Shown: positions 1 through 9,034, numbered from the stretch's first letter. The stretch is 64,000 bases of DNA from Salinimonas iocasae (GCF_006228385.1 NZ_CP039852.1:2372001-2436000); one strand, 5' to 3'. The notes: a model not told the origin generated them from the sequence alone. Numbers and translations are program-made.

Positions 1-466
1 AAGCCGGTTCGACCGGATGCATTTTACCTGCATCAATCCATTGTTGAATAACATCGACCCGGGAAGCCATCCAGGCTTTGTGCGCCTCGTTAAAGGCATC
101 GTTCAGATTCGGCGCCCCGTTTATTATCTCCATGGCAAAGATGCGCGATAGCAACGGATGGGTCTGTGATAACTGCATCTTTTCAGTGATGTACTCGGCC
201 AGGGTGATGGCAGGATCGTCATGACCGGTCGCCTGGTCAAAACGAGAGTTCCACAACGTCAGAATGCGGGATAATATGCTCTGGTATAACGCCTGTTTTG
301 ATTTAAAGTAATACAACACGTTAGTTTTAGGCAGACCCGCGGTATCCGCAATCTTTTGCACAGACGCGCCGCCAAACCCACACTGCGCGAAAACCTGTTC
401 TGCGGCCTGCAAAATTAACCGGCGATTTTTATCCCCTACGGATGACCCTGCTTTACTTTTTGCCAT
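1..466 (-). CDS. TetR-family regulator, RutR-like (C-terminus cut by window edge)
   Basis: The minus-strand reading frame starts at the ATG at 466 and runs off the left edge, so about 155 residues are visible. An N-terminal TetR helix-turn-helix is clear (ILQAAEQVFAQCGFGGASVQ, then ADTAGLPKTNVLYYFKSKQA). It is followed by the start of a ligand-binding domain with the pattern LSRIFAMEIINGAP, typical of the RutR/YcdC subgroup, which senses pyrimidines or purine breakdown products in known members. It is divergent from an OHCU-decarboxylase-like gene and guaD, so control of nucleobase catabolism is a reasonable inference. The effector is unknown and RutR orthology is not proven. Confidence 0.85.
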   Translation of the reverse strand, partial: MAKSKAGSSVGDKNRRLILQAAEQVFAQCGFGGASVQKIADTAGLPKTNVLYYFKSKQALYQSILSRILTLWNSRFDQATGHDDPAITLAEYITEKMQLSQTHPLLSRIFAMEIINGAPNLNDAFNEAHKAWMASRVDVIQQWIDAGKMHPVEPA

Positions 467-674
467 GTCAGACCTGATAGCTGGCGACACCGTTTTGACC
501 GGTGTCAGATTTCAAAAAATAAGGCGCATAATAGTGCCACAGTATTTTTGCAACGCAACTGTGCATACGTAAACCATAGGGTATTACTCATCCACAAACC
601 TGCCTACGGTGTATAATTGATAATGCGCAATTGCGTGGACTGATTTGACTGCATCGCAAGGAAAAGGAACGACA

Positions 675-1127
675 ATGACACTGGATAAACTCAATACAAT
701 GTCTCTTGCCGGGGCCTCAGACTGGTTGAGCCATATCTGTGCAGCCAGAAGCTGGATTAGCTGTATGGTGGAAAGCCGGCCGTATAAATCTGTTCAGGCA
801 GTTCGCGAAGCCGCTTCAAAGCACTGGGAATCCTTATCTGACAGTGATTACCGTGAAGCGTTAGCTGCCGAGCCTGTGTTAAAAATAAGTATGATTGCCG
901 ATGAGGTCAGCGCAGATAAAAAGCTGACTTTTAATACACTTAACGTTGAATATCTTAAGAAGCATGGTTTTATTTTTATCACGTCAATCCGACAGCGCTC
1001 AGTGGAAGATGTCATTAACGAGCTGGATGAGCGGTTAAGCCGCCCGACAGACGATGAACTATCTACGGCCAAAACCAGTTTCAGTAAGCTAATAGAGAAA
1101 CGTCTGCAGAATCGTCTTGATAGCTAA
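675..1127 (+). CDS. OHCU decarboxylase-like protein (UraD family), catalytic His motif not seen
   Basis: This 150-residue protein starts at ATG 675, which has a purine-rich AAGGAA ribosome site; a longer TTG start at 645 is less likely. The C-terminal half carries the UraD/OHCU decarboxylase pattern (EYLKKHGFIFITSIRQRS, then a DELDERL-type helix and a final KLIEKRLQNRL helix). The N-terminus has the RPY...A...HW...AL arrangement of the family. UraD converts OHCU to S-allantoin in urate breakdown. The family HP[RL]IG signature with the catalytic His reads EPVLK here, so activity may be altered or lost. It lies upstream of guaD on the same strand. Confidence 0.6.
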   Translation: MTLDKLNTMSLAGASDWLSHICAARSWISCMVESRPYKSVQAVREAASKHWESLSDSDYREALAAEPVLKISMIADEVSADKKLTFNTLNVEYLKKHGFIFITSIRQRSVEDVINELDERLSRPTDDELSTAKTSFSKLIEKRLQNRLDS

Positions 1128-1253
1128 CCTGACTAAATGGTCAAACTTTCTTGCTCTGGGGCACAAGCCCTTGTAAACTCCCGCAGCAACCGCTACAGCG
1201 CTTGCCTGGTAAATTTCTTCTGCTTTTTTTGTTGTAACTAATCGAGGCTGTCA

Positions 1254-2555
1254 GTGAGTAAACACGAACTATTCCGTGCTGGTATCGTGCACTTCCCCCA
1301 TCAAACTTCACAACCCGACCTGGATGCCCAATGCATCAGTGACGGTGCACTGGTTATTGCGCAGGATAAAATTATTGCGGTGGGTGAGTATTCCGATATT
1401 CACGGAATGTACCCTGAGGCAATAACGCATGACTTACGCGGAAGGTGGATTGTACCCGGCCTCATAGACAGTCATTTACACTTTCCTCAAACAGAGATGA
1501 TTGCCTGTTATGGTAAACAGTTACTCCACTGGCTGGAAAAATATACTTTTCCTACAGAAAACAAGTTTTCCGAACCTGATTACTGCCGACAAATTGCTCC
1601 GGCCTTCATCAGGCAGCTAATTAAAAATGGTACCACCACCGGCCTGGTATTCTCTTCAGTTCATGCGGATGCCACCGATGCTTTGTTTGAAGCCGCCAGC
1701 GAAATTAATATGGCGATCATCGCCGGAAAAACATGTATGGACAGAAATTGTCCTGCCTGGCTGCAGGACTCTGCGCAAACCGCACAGTCTCAAAGCGCGC
1801 ATTTAATCAGTAAGTGGCATGGCAAGGGGCGGAACTTATACGCGCTGACGCCTCGCTTCGCGCCCACCAGCACCGAAGATCAAATGCATGCGTTGGGCGA
1901 GCTGGCACAACAGTACCCTGATGTCTTTATACAAACTCACCTGTCTGAGAATATGGATGAGATTGAGTGGGTGAAGTCTTTATACCCTGATTGTGATGGC
2001 TACCTTGATGTGTATGACAGATTTCATATGGTTCGCCCCCGAGCCGTATTCGGGCATTGCATTCACATGACTGACCATGAGTGGGCGAGACTGGCAGAAA
2101 GCGGTTCTACAGCTGCATTTTGCCCCACGTCTAATTTGTTTTTGGGCAGTGGGCTGTTTAATCTGGATAAAGCCCGCGATGCGGGTGTCCATCTGGCACT
2201 GGCTACTGATGTGGGTGCCGGAACCAGCTTTAACCTGCTGAAAACCTATGGCGAAGGCTACAAGGTCGCGCAACTAAAAGGACAGTCTTTCTCTGCGCTA
2301 CAGGGCCTGTACGCAATGACGCAAGGTCCGGCGGTTGCTTACAATCTGGATGACAGTATTGGTAACCTCAACCCGGATACTGCAGCCGACTTTGTGATAC
2401 TCGACCCCATGTTTGATGAACTAACCGCATTGCGGCTTGAGAATAGCCAGTCTGCACAAGATATGCTGTTTGCCCTCAGCATGCTGGGTGATGATCGTGC
2501 TATCTATCAAACCTGGGTTGCAGGTCAGTGTCGGTACGACAAATCCGGAACATAA
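1254..2555 (+). CDS. guaD: Guanine deaminase
   Basis: A 433-residue amidohydrolase that hydrolyses guanine to xanthine and ammonia in the cytoplasm. The metal-binding motif DSHLHFPQ lies at residues 72-79. It is followed by THLSEN and FGHCIHM histidines and a late ATDVGAGTSFNLL segment containing the conserved Asp, all typical of guanine deaminases of the COG0402 family. The length matches the bacterial enzyme. The start is GTG 1254, supported by GAGG seven bases upstream. The preceding UraD-like gene and the divergent RutR-like regulator form a purine-catabolism neighbourhood. Confidence 0.93.
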   Translation: MSKHELFRAGIVHFPHQTSQPDLDAQCISDGALVIAQDKIIAVGEYSDIHGMYPEAITHDLRGRWIVPGLIDSHLHFPQTEMIACYGKQLLHWLEKYTFPTENKFSEPDYCRQIAPAFIRQLIKNGTTTGLVFSSVHADATDALFEAASEINMAIIAGKTCMDRNCPAWLQDSAQTAQSQSAHLISKWHGKGRNLYALTPRFAPTSTEDQMHALGELAQQYPDVFIQTHLSENMDEIEWVKSLYPDCDGYLDVYDRFHMVRPRAVFGHCIHMTDHEWARLAESGSTAAFCPTSNLFLGSGLFNLDKARDAGVHLALATDVGAGTSFNLLKTYGEGYKVAQLKGQSFSALQGLYAMTQGPAVAYNLDDSIGNLNPDTAADFVILDPMFDELTALRLENSQSAQDMLFALSMLGDDRAIYQTWVAGQCRYDKSGT

Positions 2556-2639
2556 GCTGACTGATTGCGGGGCGTCTTATAGGCGCTCGGCACACATAAT
2601 TACTTAAATAAAAAGTAGCATAGAAAAGTGAGTAGAAAG

Positions 2640-2716
<77 letters not shown>

Positions 2717-2848
2717 AAAGGTCGTTAACGGCTGATGCGTTAAGATGGCGCGTATCATAACGGGGGCTTTACGTTCAATCAAGCCATTATTTGCATTGAG
2801 TGAACTGTTTGCTCATTTGATGAGCGTATCCCCAAACATTCACTGAAT

Positions 2849-3934
2849 TTACTCAAAGCAGCTAAACGGTAACGGCTTTATGTTATCCATAATGGTATCG
2901 TTTTCAACTTGTTGCATAAAATACTCCCCTAACCTGTCAGATTCGCTGATGACCGTTTCCCAGTAAGGAATACGCTGTGAAGGTGCCATCGTCTCAAAGT
3001 CCTTGCGATCCGGAATTTTCTGATAAGGCAAATTTTCCACAAAGCTGGCCGAAGGCACAACCATCACCACGTTGTCATAACTGGACGCGTGCACCAGACG
3101 CTTCTTAAGCGCTTTATCAAACCATCCGGTAATCGGCCTTGGATAGAAATGCGGGTACAATGCCAACCCTTTATGGGGGCCGAATGCCAGATCAAAATGG
3201 TAATCAATGATCCCGCCATCCCGATAGACACCTGGTCTGGCACCGACGATATTAGTTACACCGTCCAGCACCATGGGAATCGACCCGGATGCCAGCAGTG
3301 CATCCTTTATGTTATTAAATCCCAACTCTGCCCGCTCTGTGCGCAGACCATAGGGATCGTAGATTTCCAGACTACTGTCCGGCGCCGAAAAAATGGTTCG
3401 AGTAAAGCTTCGTTGCAGGTGTTTTCTGTGCAGCGCATTGGCAGCAGCACTAAACGCCAGGCCGGACAATTGAGAGAGCTTCCCCTGCCCTGACACTAAT
3501 CCCCTGCAGCGCGCTGTGATAATGTGCGCTTTAAATCTTGAGTTAATCAGTACATCTTCCTGGCCATGTTCGCCCAGCATAAAGCTTAACAGCGCCTTTG
3601 CCTTTCTGGTGATTTCCAGCGACGTAGGTTTGTCTGAGTAAACGGTGTTAGCATATTGCGTGGCCAGACGATTGATCGCTGATAAGGGATCACGCTGAAC
3701 AGCACATACAGCTCTGAATGCGCCAGCAGAAGAGCCAATAATTTGCATCTGACCACCACGGTTACTGAAATACTCCGGAAACATGACCCGATCAAGCCCG
3801 GTCAGAACAAACCACTTAGGTCCGCCGGATGCGCCAATAAAATAATCGAACATCAACGGATGAAAACCGTGTTTTTTGAGTAAGCGCAGGGCTCGTGGAC
3901 CTGCAAAGATATCTAAAGGGGCACTCACATCCAT
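2849..3934 (-). CDS. Patatin-like phospholipase
   Basis: A roughly 360-residue patatin-domain acyl hydrolase. The nucleophile elbow GSSAG (GxSxG) lies near residue 70, preceded by the oxyanion-type glycine run IGASGG near residue 38. The catalytic Asp is likely in the YRDGGIIDYHFD segment in the C-terminal half. Together these give the Ser-Asp dyad of patatin lipases. No signal peptide is seen, so it is probably cytoplasmic or membrane-associated. The start is ambiguous: GTG GTG ATG occur in a row, and I chose the ATG at 3934. The lipid substrate is unknown. Confidence 0.85.
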   Translation of the reverse strand: MDVSAPLDIFAGPRALRLLKKHGFHPLMFDYFIGASGGPKWFVLTGLDRVMFPEYFSNRGGQMQIIGSSAGAFRAVCAVQRDPLSAINRLATQYANTVYSDKPTSLEITRKAKALLSFMLGEHGQEDVLINSRFKAHIITARCRGLVSGQGKLSQLSGLAFSAAANALHRKHLQRSFTRTIFSAPDSSLEIYDPYGLRTERAELGFNNIKDALLASGSIPMVLDGVTNIVGARPGVYRDGGIIDYHFDLAFGPHKGLALYPHFYPRPITGWFDKALKKRLVHASSYDNVVMVVPSASFVENLPYQKIPDRKDFETMAPSQRIPYWETVISESDRLGEYFMQQVENDTIMDNIKPLPFSCFE

Positions 3935-4417
3935 CACCACTATTTATCGTCTTGCTTACGTTAATGTATCATTTTTAAGCGTCATGCAGACATTTGTGTT
4001 TCAAATACATATTTATCATCAATTTGTATATCTTCTCACAGGCGCGACGCTTTTTTGATCAATGATCGAAAGGTGCATATTTGCCAACTTTAACGACTTA
4101 AAATTCATACGATCCTGGACAAAGCGTGTGTATAACTGGTCTGATGTCAACTTAAATAATCCGCTTTTTTTCGAAAAAAAGCGGGTATTTTTAATTTCAT
4201 ATGCTAGACACAGGTTCGGGAAAATGCTTGGGGATATCGTATTTTTATCCACTGGGTAAAAATTACACAATATTTTTAATTATTTATTATCAATAGCTTA
4301 CAATCAAGCCCCAAACTACTTAACAAGGTTATCCACAGAATGAGTGGATAACACGTGGCACTTATCCCTAGATAGTGATTTAATACCTATCTCCTCTGGC
4401 AGTTAAAGTTGCAAAGC
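3935..4417. other. AT-rich intergenic region with DnaA-box and GATC cluster (oriC-like)
   Basis: This gene-free stretch of about 480 bases holds several DnaA-box sequences. TGTGTATAA at 4127-4135 is the complement of the R2-type box. TTATCCACT lies at 4245-4253, the consensus TTATCCACA at 4329-4337, and AGTGGATAA in inverse orientation at 4343-4351. A weaker TTATCCCTA is at 4362-4370. Three GATC sites lie at 4057, 4064 and 4111. A very AT-rich segment spans 4257-4300. The segments AATGATCG and GATCCTGGAC also occur, from memory, in the E. coli oriC. It could be a replication origin, a DnaA-titrating or reactivating site, or DnaA-regulated promoter DNA. Confidence 0.5.
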
Positions 4418-4801
4418 ATGGCTATTCAAACTCTGGCCGTTTTACCACAGCAGTTCAATATTCATGGAATGGAGCCTGATGAGGTTATTCCGCAGTCAGT
4501 TTTCAACAGTGATATTTATTTTATCGGTAAAACCGGCGATCAACTTTCTCTGGTTGTTCCTGATTCAGTTGAAATTGACTCTGTAGACATTGATACGAAC
4601 TGGCGAGTCCTTGAATTAATAGGCCCTTTACAGCTGTCTATGGTTGGGATCATGGCGCAAATAGGTCAGGTACTGGCTCGGGCAAAAGTGAGTATTTTTA
4701 TCGTTTCTACCTTTGATACTGACTTTTTCCTGGTAAAAGACAATAAACTAAGTGTGGCAGTCAGCGCATTGCGTCAGGCGGGATACACGGTGAACGACTA
4801 A
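4418..4801 (+). CDS. ACT-domain protein (COG3603-like)
   Basis: A 127-residue small soluble protein. The C-terminal half (from about residue 60) has the ACT pattern: WRVLELIGPLQLSMVGIMAQ, a helix with IGQVLARAKVSIFIVSTFDT, then FFLVKDNKLSVAVSALRQAG. ACT domains usually bind small ligands such as amino acids. The N-terminal half resembles the other half of two-ACT proteins. I chose ATG 4418 over the upstream TTG 4409. Five bases separate its stop from the EIIA-like gene, so the two are probably co-transcribed. Its ligand and role are unknown. Confidence 0.7.
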   Translation: MAIQTLAVLPQQFNIHGMEPDEVIPQSVFNSDIYFIGKTGDQLSLVVPDSVEIDSVDIDTNWRVLELIGPLQLSMVGIMAQIGQVLARAKVSIFIVSTFDTDFFLVKDNKLSVAVSALRQAGYTVND

Positions 4802-4806
4802 CAGGT

Positions 4807-5271
4807 ATGTCTGCTTCCTCGCGTCTTATAGAAATTCCCAGCCCTGTATCAGGAAAGCTCTGCACTGATACACACAAATCAGCAATGTACCAGGCACTGT
4901 TTGAAGGTTCGGTAATCCTTAATGTAACCGGCTCACAGCTTTTTGCGCCCTTCGACGGCTACCTCAGTCATATCGACAAACTTAACTACAGCCTTCGTTT
5001 TACCTGTTCAAATGGGCTTCAATTCTGGTTCAGAATTGGTGAGGAAGCCGGGAGTTTGCATGCGCAGGGGTGTGATGTCGCGCATGCGGTGGGAAAGAAG
5101 GTTAAAAAGGGAACACAGCTCATGCAGTTTAATCCCACCCTGCTAAAACAGGGTGGTACATTAACAGCAATGATTATTGTTGTTAATGGCGCGAAATTGA
5201 AACGCATAGATATAAAAAAAGCCAGGCAGTACCTGGCTTTAGAAGATTCGCTGTTTACGCTGGAAATTTAG
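4807..5271 (+). CDS. EIIA-Glc-like protein lacking both phosphotransfer histidines
   Basis: A 154-residue protein collinear with EIIA-Glc (Crr). IEIPSPVSGKL matches IAPLSGEI, FAPFDGYLSHI matches VAPVDGTIGKI, and KVKKGTQLMQFNPTLL matches RVKVGDTVIEFDLPLL. The phosphorylated His90 (motif VHFG in Crr) is replaced by Arg (FWFRIG) and the partner His75 (NHAFSI) by Tyr (NYSLRF). Phosphotransfer is therefore not expected, and a regulatory or scaffold role is an inference. It follows the ACT-domain gene closely. Its last codons contain a hairpin serving the convergent osmC gene. Confidence 0.7.
   Translation: MSASSRLIEIPSPVSGKLCTDTHKSAMYQALFEGSVILNVTGSQLFAPFDGYLSHIDKLNYSLRFTCSNGLQFWFRIGEEAGSLHAQGCDVAHAVGKKVKKGTQLMQFNPTLLKQGGTLTAMIIVVNGAKLKRIDIKKARQYLALEDSLFTLEI
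5214..5240 (-). terminator. Intrinsic terminator of osmC, inside the convergent gene
   Basis: Read on the minus strand, a 9-bp stem AAAGCCAGG/CCTGGCTTT with a 5-base loop is followed by a run of seven T. It lies within the last 60 bases of the EIIA-like coding region, 35 bases beyond the osmC stop. Confidence 0.75.
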
Positions 5272-5274
5272 CGT

Positions 5275-5706
5275 TTAGTTAGAAAAATTGTAGTCTAACG
5301 TGATTTCAGCTTTAAGCAGTTTAGAAATCGGGCAATTTTCTTTCGCGTCTTTTGCAATCGAAGAAAATTCGCTCTCGTCTATCCCACTGACTTTAGCATC
5401 CAGAGTCAGTGCTGAGCGGGTAACAGCAAATCCGTCACCGTCTTTTTCCAAAGTAACTTCTGCGTCGACTTTGAGTTCGCCGCTGTCATAACCGGCATCC
5501 GCTAATGCAAAAGATAATGCCATGGCATAACAACTTGCATGAGCACCGGCAATCATCTCTTCCGGATTTGTACCTGGTTTATCTTCAAAACGTGTATTAA
5601 AACCGTAAGGCTGTTCAGAAAGCGCACCACTTGCCAGGCTGACATGGCCCTGACCTTCTTTACCCAGTGGCTGATAATGTGCTGAAGCTGTTTTTACAAT
5701 CGCCAT
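5275..5706 (-). CDS. osmC: Organic hydroperoxide reductase OsmC
   Basis: A 143-residue thiol peroxidase of the OsmC/Ohr family, which detoxifies organic hydroperoxides in the cytoplasm. The first redox Cys is in the segment EEMIAGAHASCYAMALSFAL and the second in KENCPISKLL, both at the expected spacing. The N-terminus (ASAHYQPLGKEGQGHVSLAS) is the OsmC rather than the Ohr type. The start at 5706 has a strong AGGAG ribosome site; an upstream ATG at 5766 would add 20 residues without one. It converges on the EIIA-like gene with only three bases between stops. Confidence 0.92.
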   Translation of the reverse strand: MAIVKTASAHYQPLGKEGQGHVSLASGALSEQPYGFNTRFEDKPGTNPEEMIAGAHASCYAMALSFALADAGYDSGELKVDAEVTLEKDGDGFAVTRSALTLDAKVSGIDESEFSSIAKDAKENCPISKLLKAEITLDYNFSN

Positions 5707-5992
5707 GTTATCTCCTGTGTCGCTATAATGAATTACGTGTTTTACAACTTGCTCAATTAAATGCACACGCTATGCCGTTTAAACCAGTTAATGCTGCAGC
5801 CCAGTGATTTCGGGCTTTGTAGCTTATCGCCCTGCCCATTCTCATAGCTTTCAATCTATTTTAGCTGTAATAAGTGCAGCGACTCTGTACCTTTTGCAGC
5901 ACACTTTTTTATGAGGAGCGATTAGTTCAGCTGTATTTTGCATCGCTATAAATGAAGCGATAAACTGCTGAAAAATGTTAAGGACTTATCGA

Positions 5993-6346
5993 ATGACAAC
6001 GACGCTTTACGGCATTAGCAATTGCGACACGATAAAAAAAGCTAAAAAGTGGCTGGAGACACATGATATTGATTATCAGTTTCACGATTATCGTAAGGAT
6101 GGTATCAATCGACAGTGGCTTGAGCAGACTGAGTCGATTCTTGGATGGGAAACCATGCTAAATAAACGTGGTACAACATACCGTCAGTTGGACGACCAGA
6201 CAAAAAGTCATATGGATCGGGAGGCTGCGATTAGTATCATGGCTGAGTCACCTGCCATTATTAAGCGCCCTATTCTGGATTACGATTCATCGCTTCACAT
6301 AGGTTTTAAGCCGGAACAATACAAGGAAATCTTTTTCCATGAGTGA
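5993..6346 (+). CDS. yffB: ArsC-family reductase-like protein YffB
   Basis: A 117-residue member of the ArsC/Spx thioredoxin-like family. It begins [20 protein letters not shown], with one Cys in the position of the family CxxS/C motif, and ends with the conserved [19 protein letters not shown] region. ATG 5993 is preceded by AAGGA; an upstream in-frame ATG at 5975 is less likely. The gene overlaps dapE by eight bases, the same yffB-dapE pairing as in E. coli. YffB is a glutathione-dependent thiol reductase-like protein whose cellular substrate is not settled. Confidence 0.9.
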   Translation: MTTTLYGISNCDTIKKAKKWLETHDIDYQFHDYRKDGINRQWLEQTESILGWETMLNKRGTTYRQLDDQTKSHMDREAAISIMAESPAIIKRPILDYDSSLHIGFKPEQYKEIFFHE

Positions 6347-7472
6347 TTCAACCGTCATTACACTGGCTAAAGATTTAATCAACAGAAAATCTGTGACCCC
6401 TGAAGACGCCGGCTGTCAGGATATGATGCAGTCAATACTGTCCGCGGCCGGCTTCGAAAATGAAAGCCTGATATTTGAGGACACGACAAACTTGTGGTCA
6501 CGACGTGGTACACAGGGTCCGCTTTTTTGCTTTGCCGGACATACTGATGTTGTACCAAGCGGACCGGCCAGTGCGTGGCAAACACCTCCATTTGTTGCTA
6601 CCGAAAAAGATGGCTACCTGCACGGTCGCGGCGCGGCTGATATGAAAGGCAGTCTTGCAGCAATGCTGGCTGCAACTACGCGCTTTGTCAGTGATTACCC
6701 TGACCACAAAGGCAGCATTGCCTTTTTAATCACCAGTGATGAGGAAGGCCCGTTTATAAACGGTACCACCCGGGTTATCGATACACTTGAGGCCAGAAAC
6801 GAAAAAATAGACTGGTGTATTGTCGGGGAGCCAAGTAGTACCGAGTCTGTTGCCGATGTAGTGAAAAACGGACGGCGTGGCTCGCTAACCGGCAACCTTA
6901 CAGTAAAAGGTATTCAGGGCCATGTAGCCTACCCTCACCTGGCGCGAAACCCTGTTCACGAGGCAGCACTGGCGTTATCAGAGCTTGCGCAAACACACTG
7001 GGATGATGGTAATGCATTCTTTCCCCCTACCAGCTTTCAAATCTCCAACCTGCATGCGGGCACTGGTGCCGGCAATGTTATTCCCGGTGAGTTGAGTGTT
7101 TGTTTCAACTTTCGTTTCTCAACGGAAGTTACCGATAAGCAATTAATAGAGCGGGTTACAACCATTTTAGACAATCATAAGCTGGAATATGCGCTGGACT
7201 GGACATTTAACGGTCAGCCATTCCTTACCGACAGCGGCGAACTGGTTGAAGCCGTTCAGTCAGCAATTACATCGGTTACTGGCGCAGCGGCACAGTTATC
7301 TACTGCCGGCGGAACATCTGACGGGCGCTTTATTGCGCCGACTGGTGCGCAGGTTATTGAACTTGGGCCGGTCAATGCAACCATCCACAAGATTGATGAA
7401 TGCGTGAAAATGCGTGATTTAGAAACGCTGGAAGAAATATATTATCAGACCATGGTGAGATTACTTGCATGA
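6339..7472 (+). CDS. dapE: Succinyl-diaminopimelate desuccinylase
   Basis: A 377-residue M20-family metallohydrolase that removes succinate from N-succinyl-LL-diaminopimelate in lysine and peptidoglycan-precursor synthesis. Di-zinc site motifs are present: [30 protein letters not shown] with the catalytic Glu, and VGEPSS. A late GGTSDGRF and the C-terminal [11 protein letters not shown] with the last metal His are also typical. The length equals E. coli DapE. It overlaps yffB upstream by eight bases and shares an ATGA with the downstream peptidase gene, indicating one operon. Confidence 0.97.
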   Translation: MSDSTVITLAKDLINRKSVTPEDAGCQDMMQSILSAAGFENESLIFEDTTNLWSRRGTQGPLFCFAGHTDVVPSGPASAWQTPPFVATEKDGYLHGRGAADMKGSLAAMLAATTRFVSDYPDHKGSIAFLITSDEEGPFINGTTRVIDTLEARNEKIDWCIVGEPSSTESVADVVKNGRRGSLTGNLTVKGIQGHVAYPHLARNPVHEAALALSELAQTHWDDGNAFFPPTSFQISNLHAGTGAGNVIPGELSVCFNFRFSTEVTDKQLIERVTTILDNHKLEYALDWTFNGQPFLTDSGELVEAVQSAITSVTGAAAQLSTAGGTSDGRFIAPTGAQVIELGPVNATIHKIDECVKMRDLETLEEIYYQTMVRLLA

Positions 7473-8140
7473 GCACTGCCTGGTTAGGTATCGATAATCC
7501 GTGGTTGTGTGATGCCGGAAAAGGCCATCGTCTGCATGCCGACGTGGTGGGTCCGTATCTGGCTTTACAGGATGGCGCCAGATCTGCGGGTATTGATTGC
7601 CAGCTGGTAAGCAGTTTCAGGGATTTCGACCGGCAGCTAAGCATCTGGAACCGAAAATGGCGTGGTGAGCTTCCTTTACTGGGGCTCGATGGCACCAGGC
7701 TTGACCATGCCAGGCTTAGTGATATTGAAAAGCTTCATGCTATTTTGACCTGGTCGGCACTGCCGGGCGGAAGCCGTCATCATTGGGGTACGGACATTGA
7801 TGTTTATGACAAAGACACTGTTGTAAAACGTCACTGTGATTTTAACTTGGTTGATGCGGAATATCGCAACGACGGACCGTGTGCTGCATTAGCTGACTGG
7901 CTCAGTGTTCATGCGCAGACTTACGGCTTTTTCCGCCCGTTTCTGGAATGGCGCGGTGGGGTCGCCTGTGAATTGTGGCATCTATCGCATCAGCAAACCG
8001 CTGCTACCTTTGAACAGTCACGAAACTGCTCTGCTCTTGCTGATACCCTTCGCCGCTGCGATATGGAAGGCAAACAGATAGTGATCAAACATATCGAAAC
8101 CCTGTATGAACAATATGTACTGAACAGGGGAACGTCCTAA
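7469..8140 (+). CDS. M15-family D-alanyl-D-alanine carboxypeptidase-like protein
   Basis: A 223-residue protein of the VanY/M15B peptidase family. Zinc ligands are visible in [15 protein letters not shown] (the SxHxxGxAxD motif) and in CELWHLSH near residue 170, with the typical [17 protein letters not shown] segment before them. No signal peptide is evident at the N-terminus ([12 protein letters not shown]), which is odd for a cell-wall enzyme. It is translationally coupled to dapE (ATGA) and overlaps the start of the next small gene. The link with diaminopimelate synthesis fits a peptidoglycan theme. Confidence 0.85.
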   Translation: MSTAWLGIDNPWLCDAGKGHRLHADVVGPYLALQDGARSAGIDCQLVSSFRDFDRQLSIWNRKWRGELPLLGLDGTRLDHARLSDIEKLHAILTWSALPGGSRHHWGTDIDVYDKDTVVKRHCDFNLVDAEYRNDGPCAALADWLSVHAQTYGFFRPFLEWRGGVACELWHLSHQQTAATFEQSRNCSALADTLRRCDMEGKQIVIKHIETLYEQYVLNRGTS

Positions 8141-8289
8141 TGAGTTTAGGCTGGATTATTTTGATCATTGCGCTGGTGATTGGGCTGATAGCCGGCAACA
8201 TTCTGCTATTACGCGCTAATAAAAAGTTTAACGTGCCACCTGATTACGAGCCACGTAAGTATGATGATGAGAACGATGACAAATGGTAG
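8140..8289 (+). CDS. DUF2897-type small membrane protein
   Basis: A 49-residue protein. The N-terminus is a single membrane helix (SLGWIILIIALVIGLIAGNI), followed by a short basic stretch (RANKKF) and an acidic tail (DYEPRKYDDENDD). The ATG overlaps the TAA stop of the peptidase gene (TAATG). Position and shape match small DUF2897 proteins of Alteromonadales and parallel ypfN behind dapE in E. coli. Function unknown. Confidence 0.75.
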   Translation: MSLGWIILIIALVIGLIAGNILLLRANKKFNVPPDYEPRKYDDENDDKW

Positions 8290-8295
8290 CGGGCT

Positions 8296-8622
8296 TTATA
8301 GTCCCGCTGCTCTTACGGCGGTTCCACTAATGCTAACCATCAGCATACTGCCCTTATCGCCCATCACCTCATAATCAATATCGATTCCAACCACCGCATT
8401 AGCGCCCATATTGCGCGCTTCCTGCTCCAGCTCTGAGAACGCCAGTTTGCGCGCTTTGGTCAGTTCGTCCTCATAAGCCCCCGAACGTCCACCAACAATA
8501 TCTCTGACAGAGGCAAAAAAGTCCTTAAATACATTGGCGCCCATTACCGCCTCACCAATAACGATGCCGTGATACTGCTCAATGGCGTGTCCTTCAATAG
8601 TTGGGGTAGTTGTCAGTATCAC
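8296..8622 (-). CDS. ybjQ: YbjQ family (UPF0145) protein
   Basis: A 108-residue protein of the YbjQ/UPF0145 family, annotated as putative heavy-metal binding. It starts [20 protein letters not shown] and contains [31 protein letters not shown] and [13 protein letters not shown], all hallmarks of the family. Members form oligomeric rings; the physiological role is unclear. It lies four bases behind the HIT gene in a probable astE-HIT-ybjQ transcript. Confidence 0.93.
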   Translation of the reverse strand: MILTTTPTIEGHAIEQYHGIVIGEAVMGANVFKDFFASVRDIVGGRSGAYEDELTKARKLAFSELEQEARNMGANAVVGIDIDYEVMGDKGSMLMVSISGTAVRAAGL

Positions 8623-8626
8623 TGGA

Positions 8627-9034
8627 TTACTCCTTAATCAGATATTGCTGTAAATTATGCTTATGACGTTGCAGCGCCTCTGCGCTATAAGGGACAGCAG
8701 GCTGCCTGCCCCACACAGGGGCGGGCCAGGCGATATCATCGCTGAACCGCGCAACGTGATGAATATGAAGCTGCGCCACTACATTTCCTAACGCCGCAAC
8801 ATTAAGTTTTTCGGGTTGATACAGGCTTTGAAGCGCCCGACACACCATCCCCGACTCTCGCAGAAACTGATGTTGCTGAGACTCAGACAGCTCGAACAGT
8901 TCTTTTGCACCAGGCTCTCTGGGCACCAGAATAACCCACGGAAACTGGCTATCGTTCATCAACAGTGCCCGGCATAGTGGCATATCACCAATGACTTCGG
9001 TATCTGCCTGAAGGCGACTATCCAGATTAAACAT
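8627..9034 (-). CDS. HIT-domain protein
   Basis: A 135-residue histidine-triad family protein. The triad region reads [14 protein letters not shown], followed by the conserved [14 protein letters not shown] found in the short proteobacterial HIT proteins. The N-terminal half ([25 protein letters not shown]) is also typical. HIT proteins are nucleotide hydrolases or transferases; the substrate here is not known. I chose ATG 9034 because family members begin at FNLDSRL; an upstream start at 9061 exists. It overlaps the end of astE by eight bases. Confidence 0.87.
   Translation of the reverse strand: MFNLDSRLQADTEVIGDMPLCRALLMNDSQFPWVILVPREPGAKELFELSESQQHQFLRESGMVCRALQSLYQPEKLNVAALGNVVAQLHIHHVARFSDDIAWPAPVWGRQPAVPYSAEALQRHKHNLQQYLIKE

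Noticed and set aside
4019..4270. Overlapping 65- and 83-codon frames in the DnaA-box region
   Set aside because: Both lack ribosome sites and family features and lie in AT-rich DNA better explained as regulatory or origin sequence.
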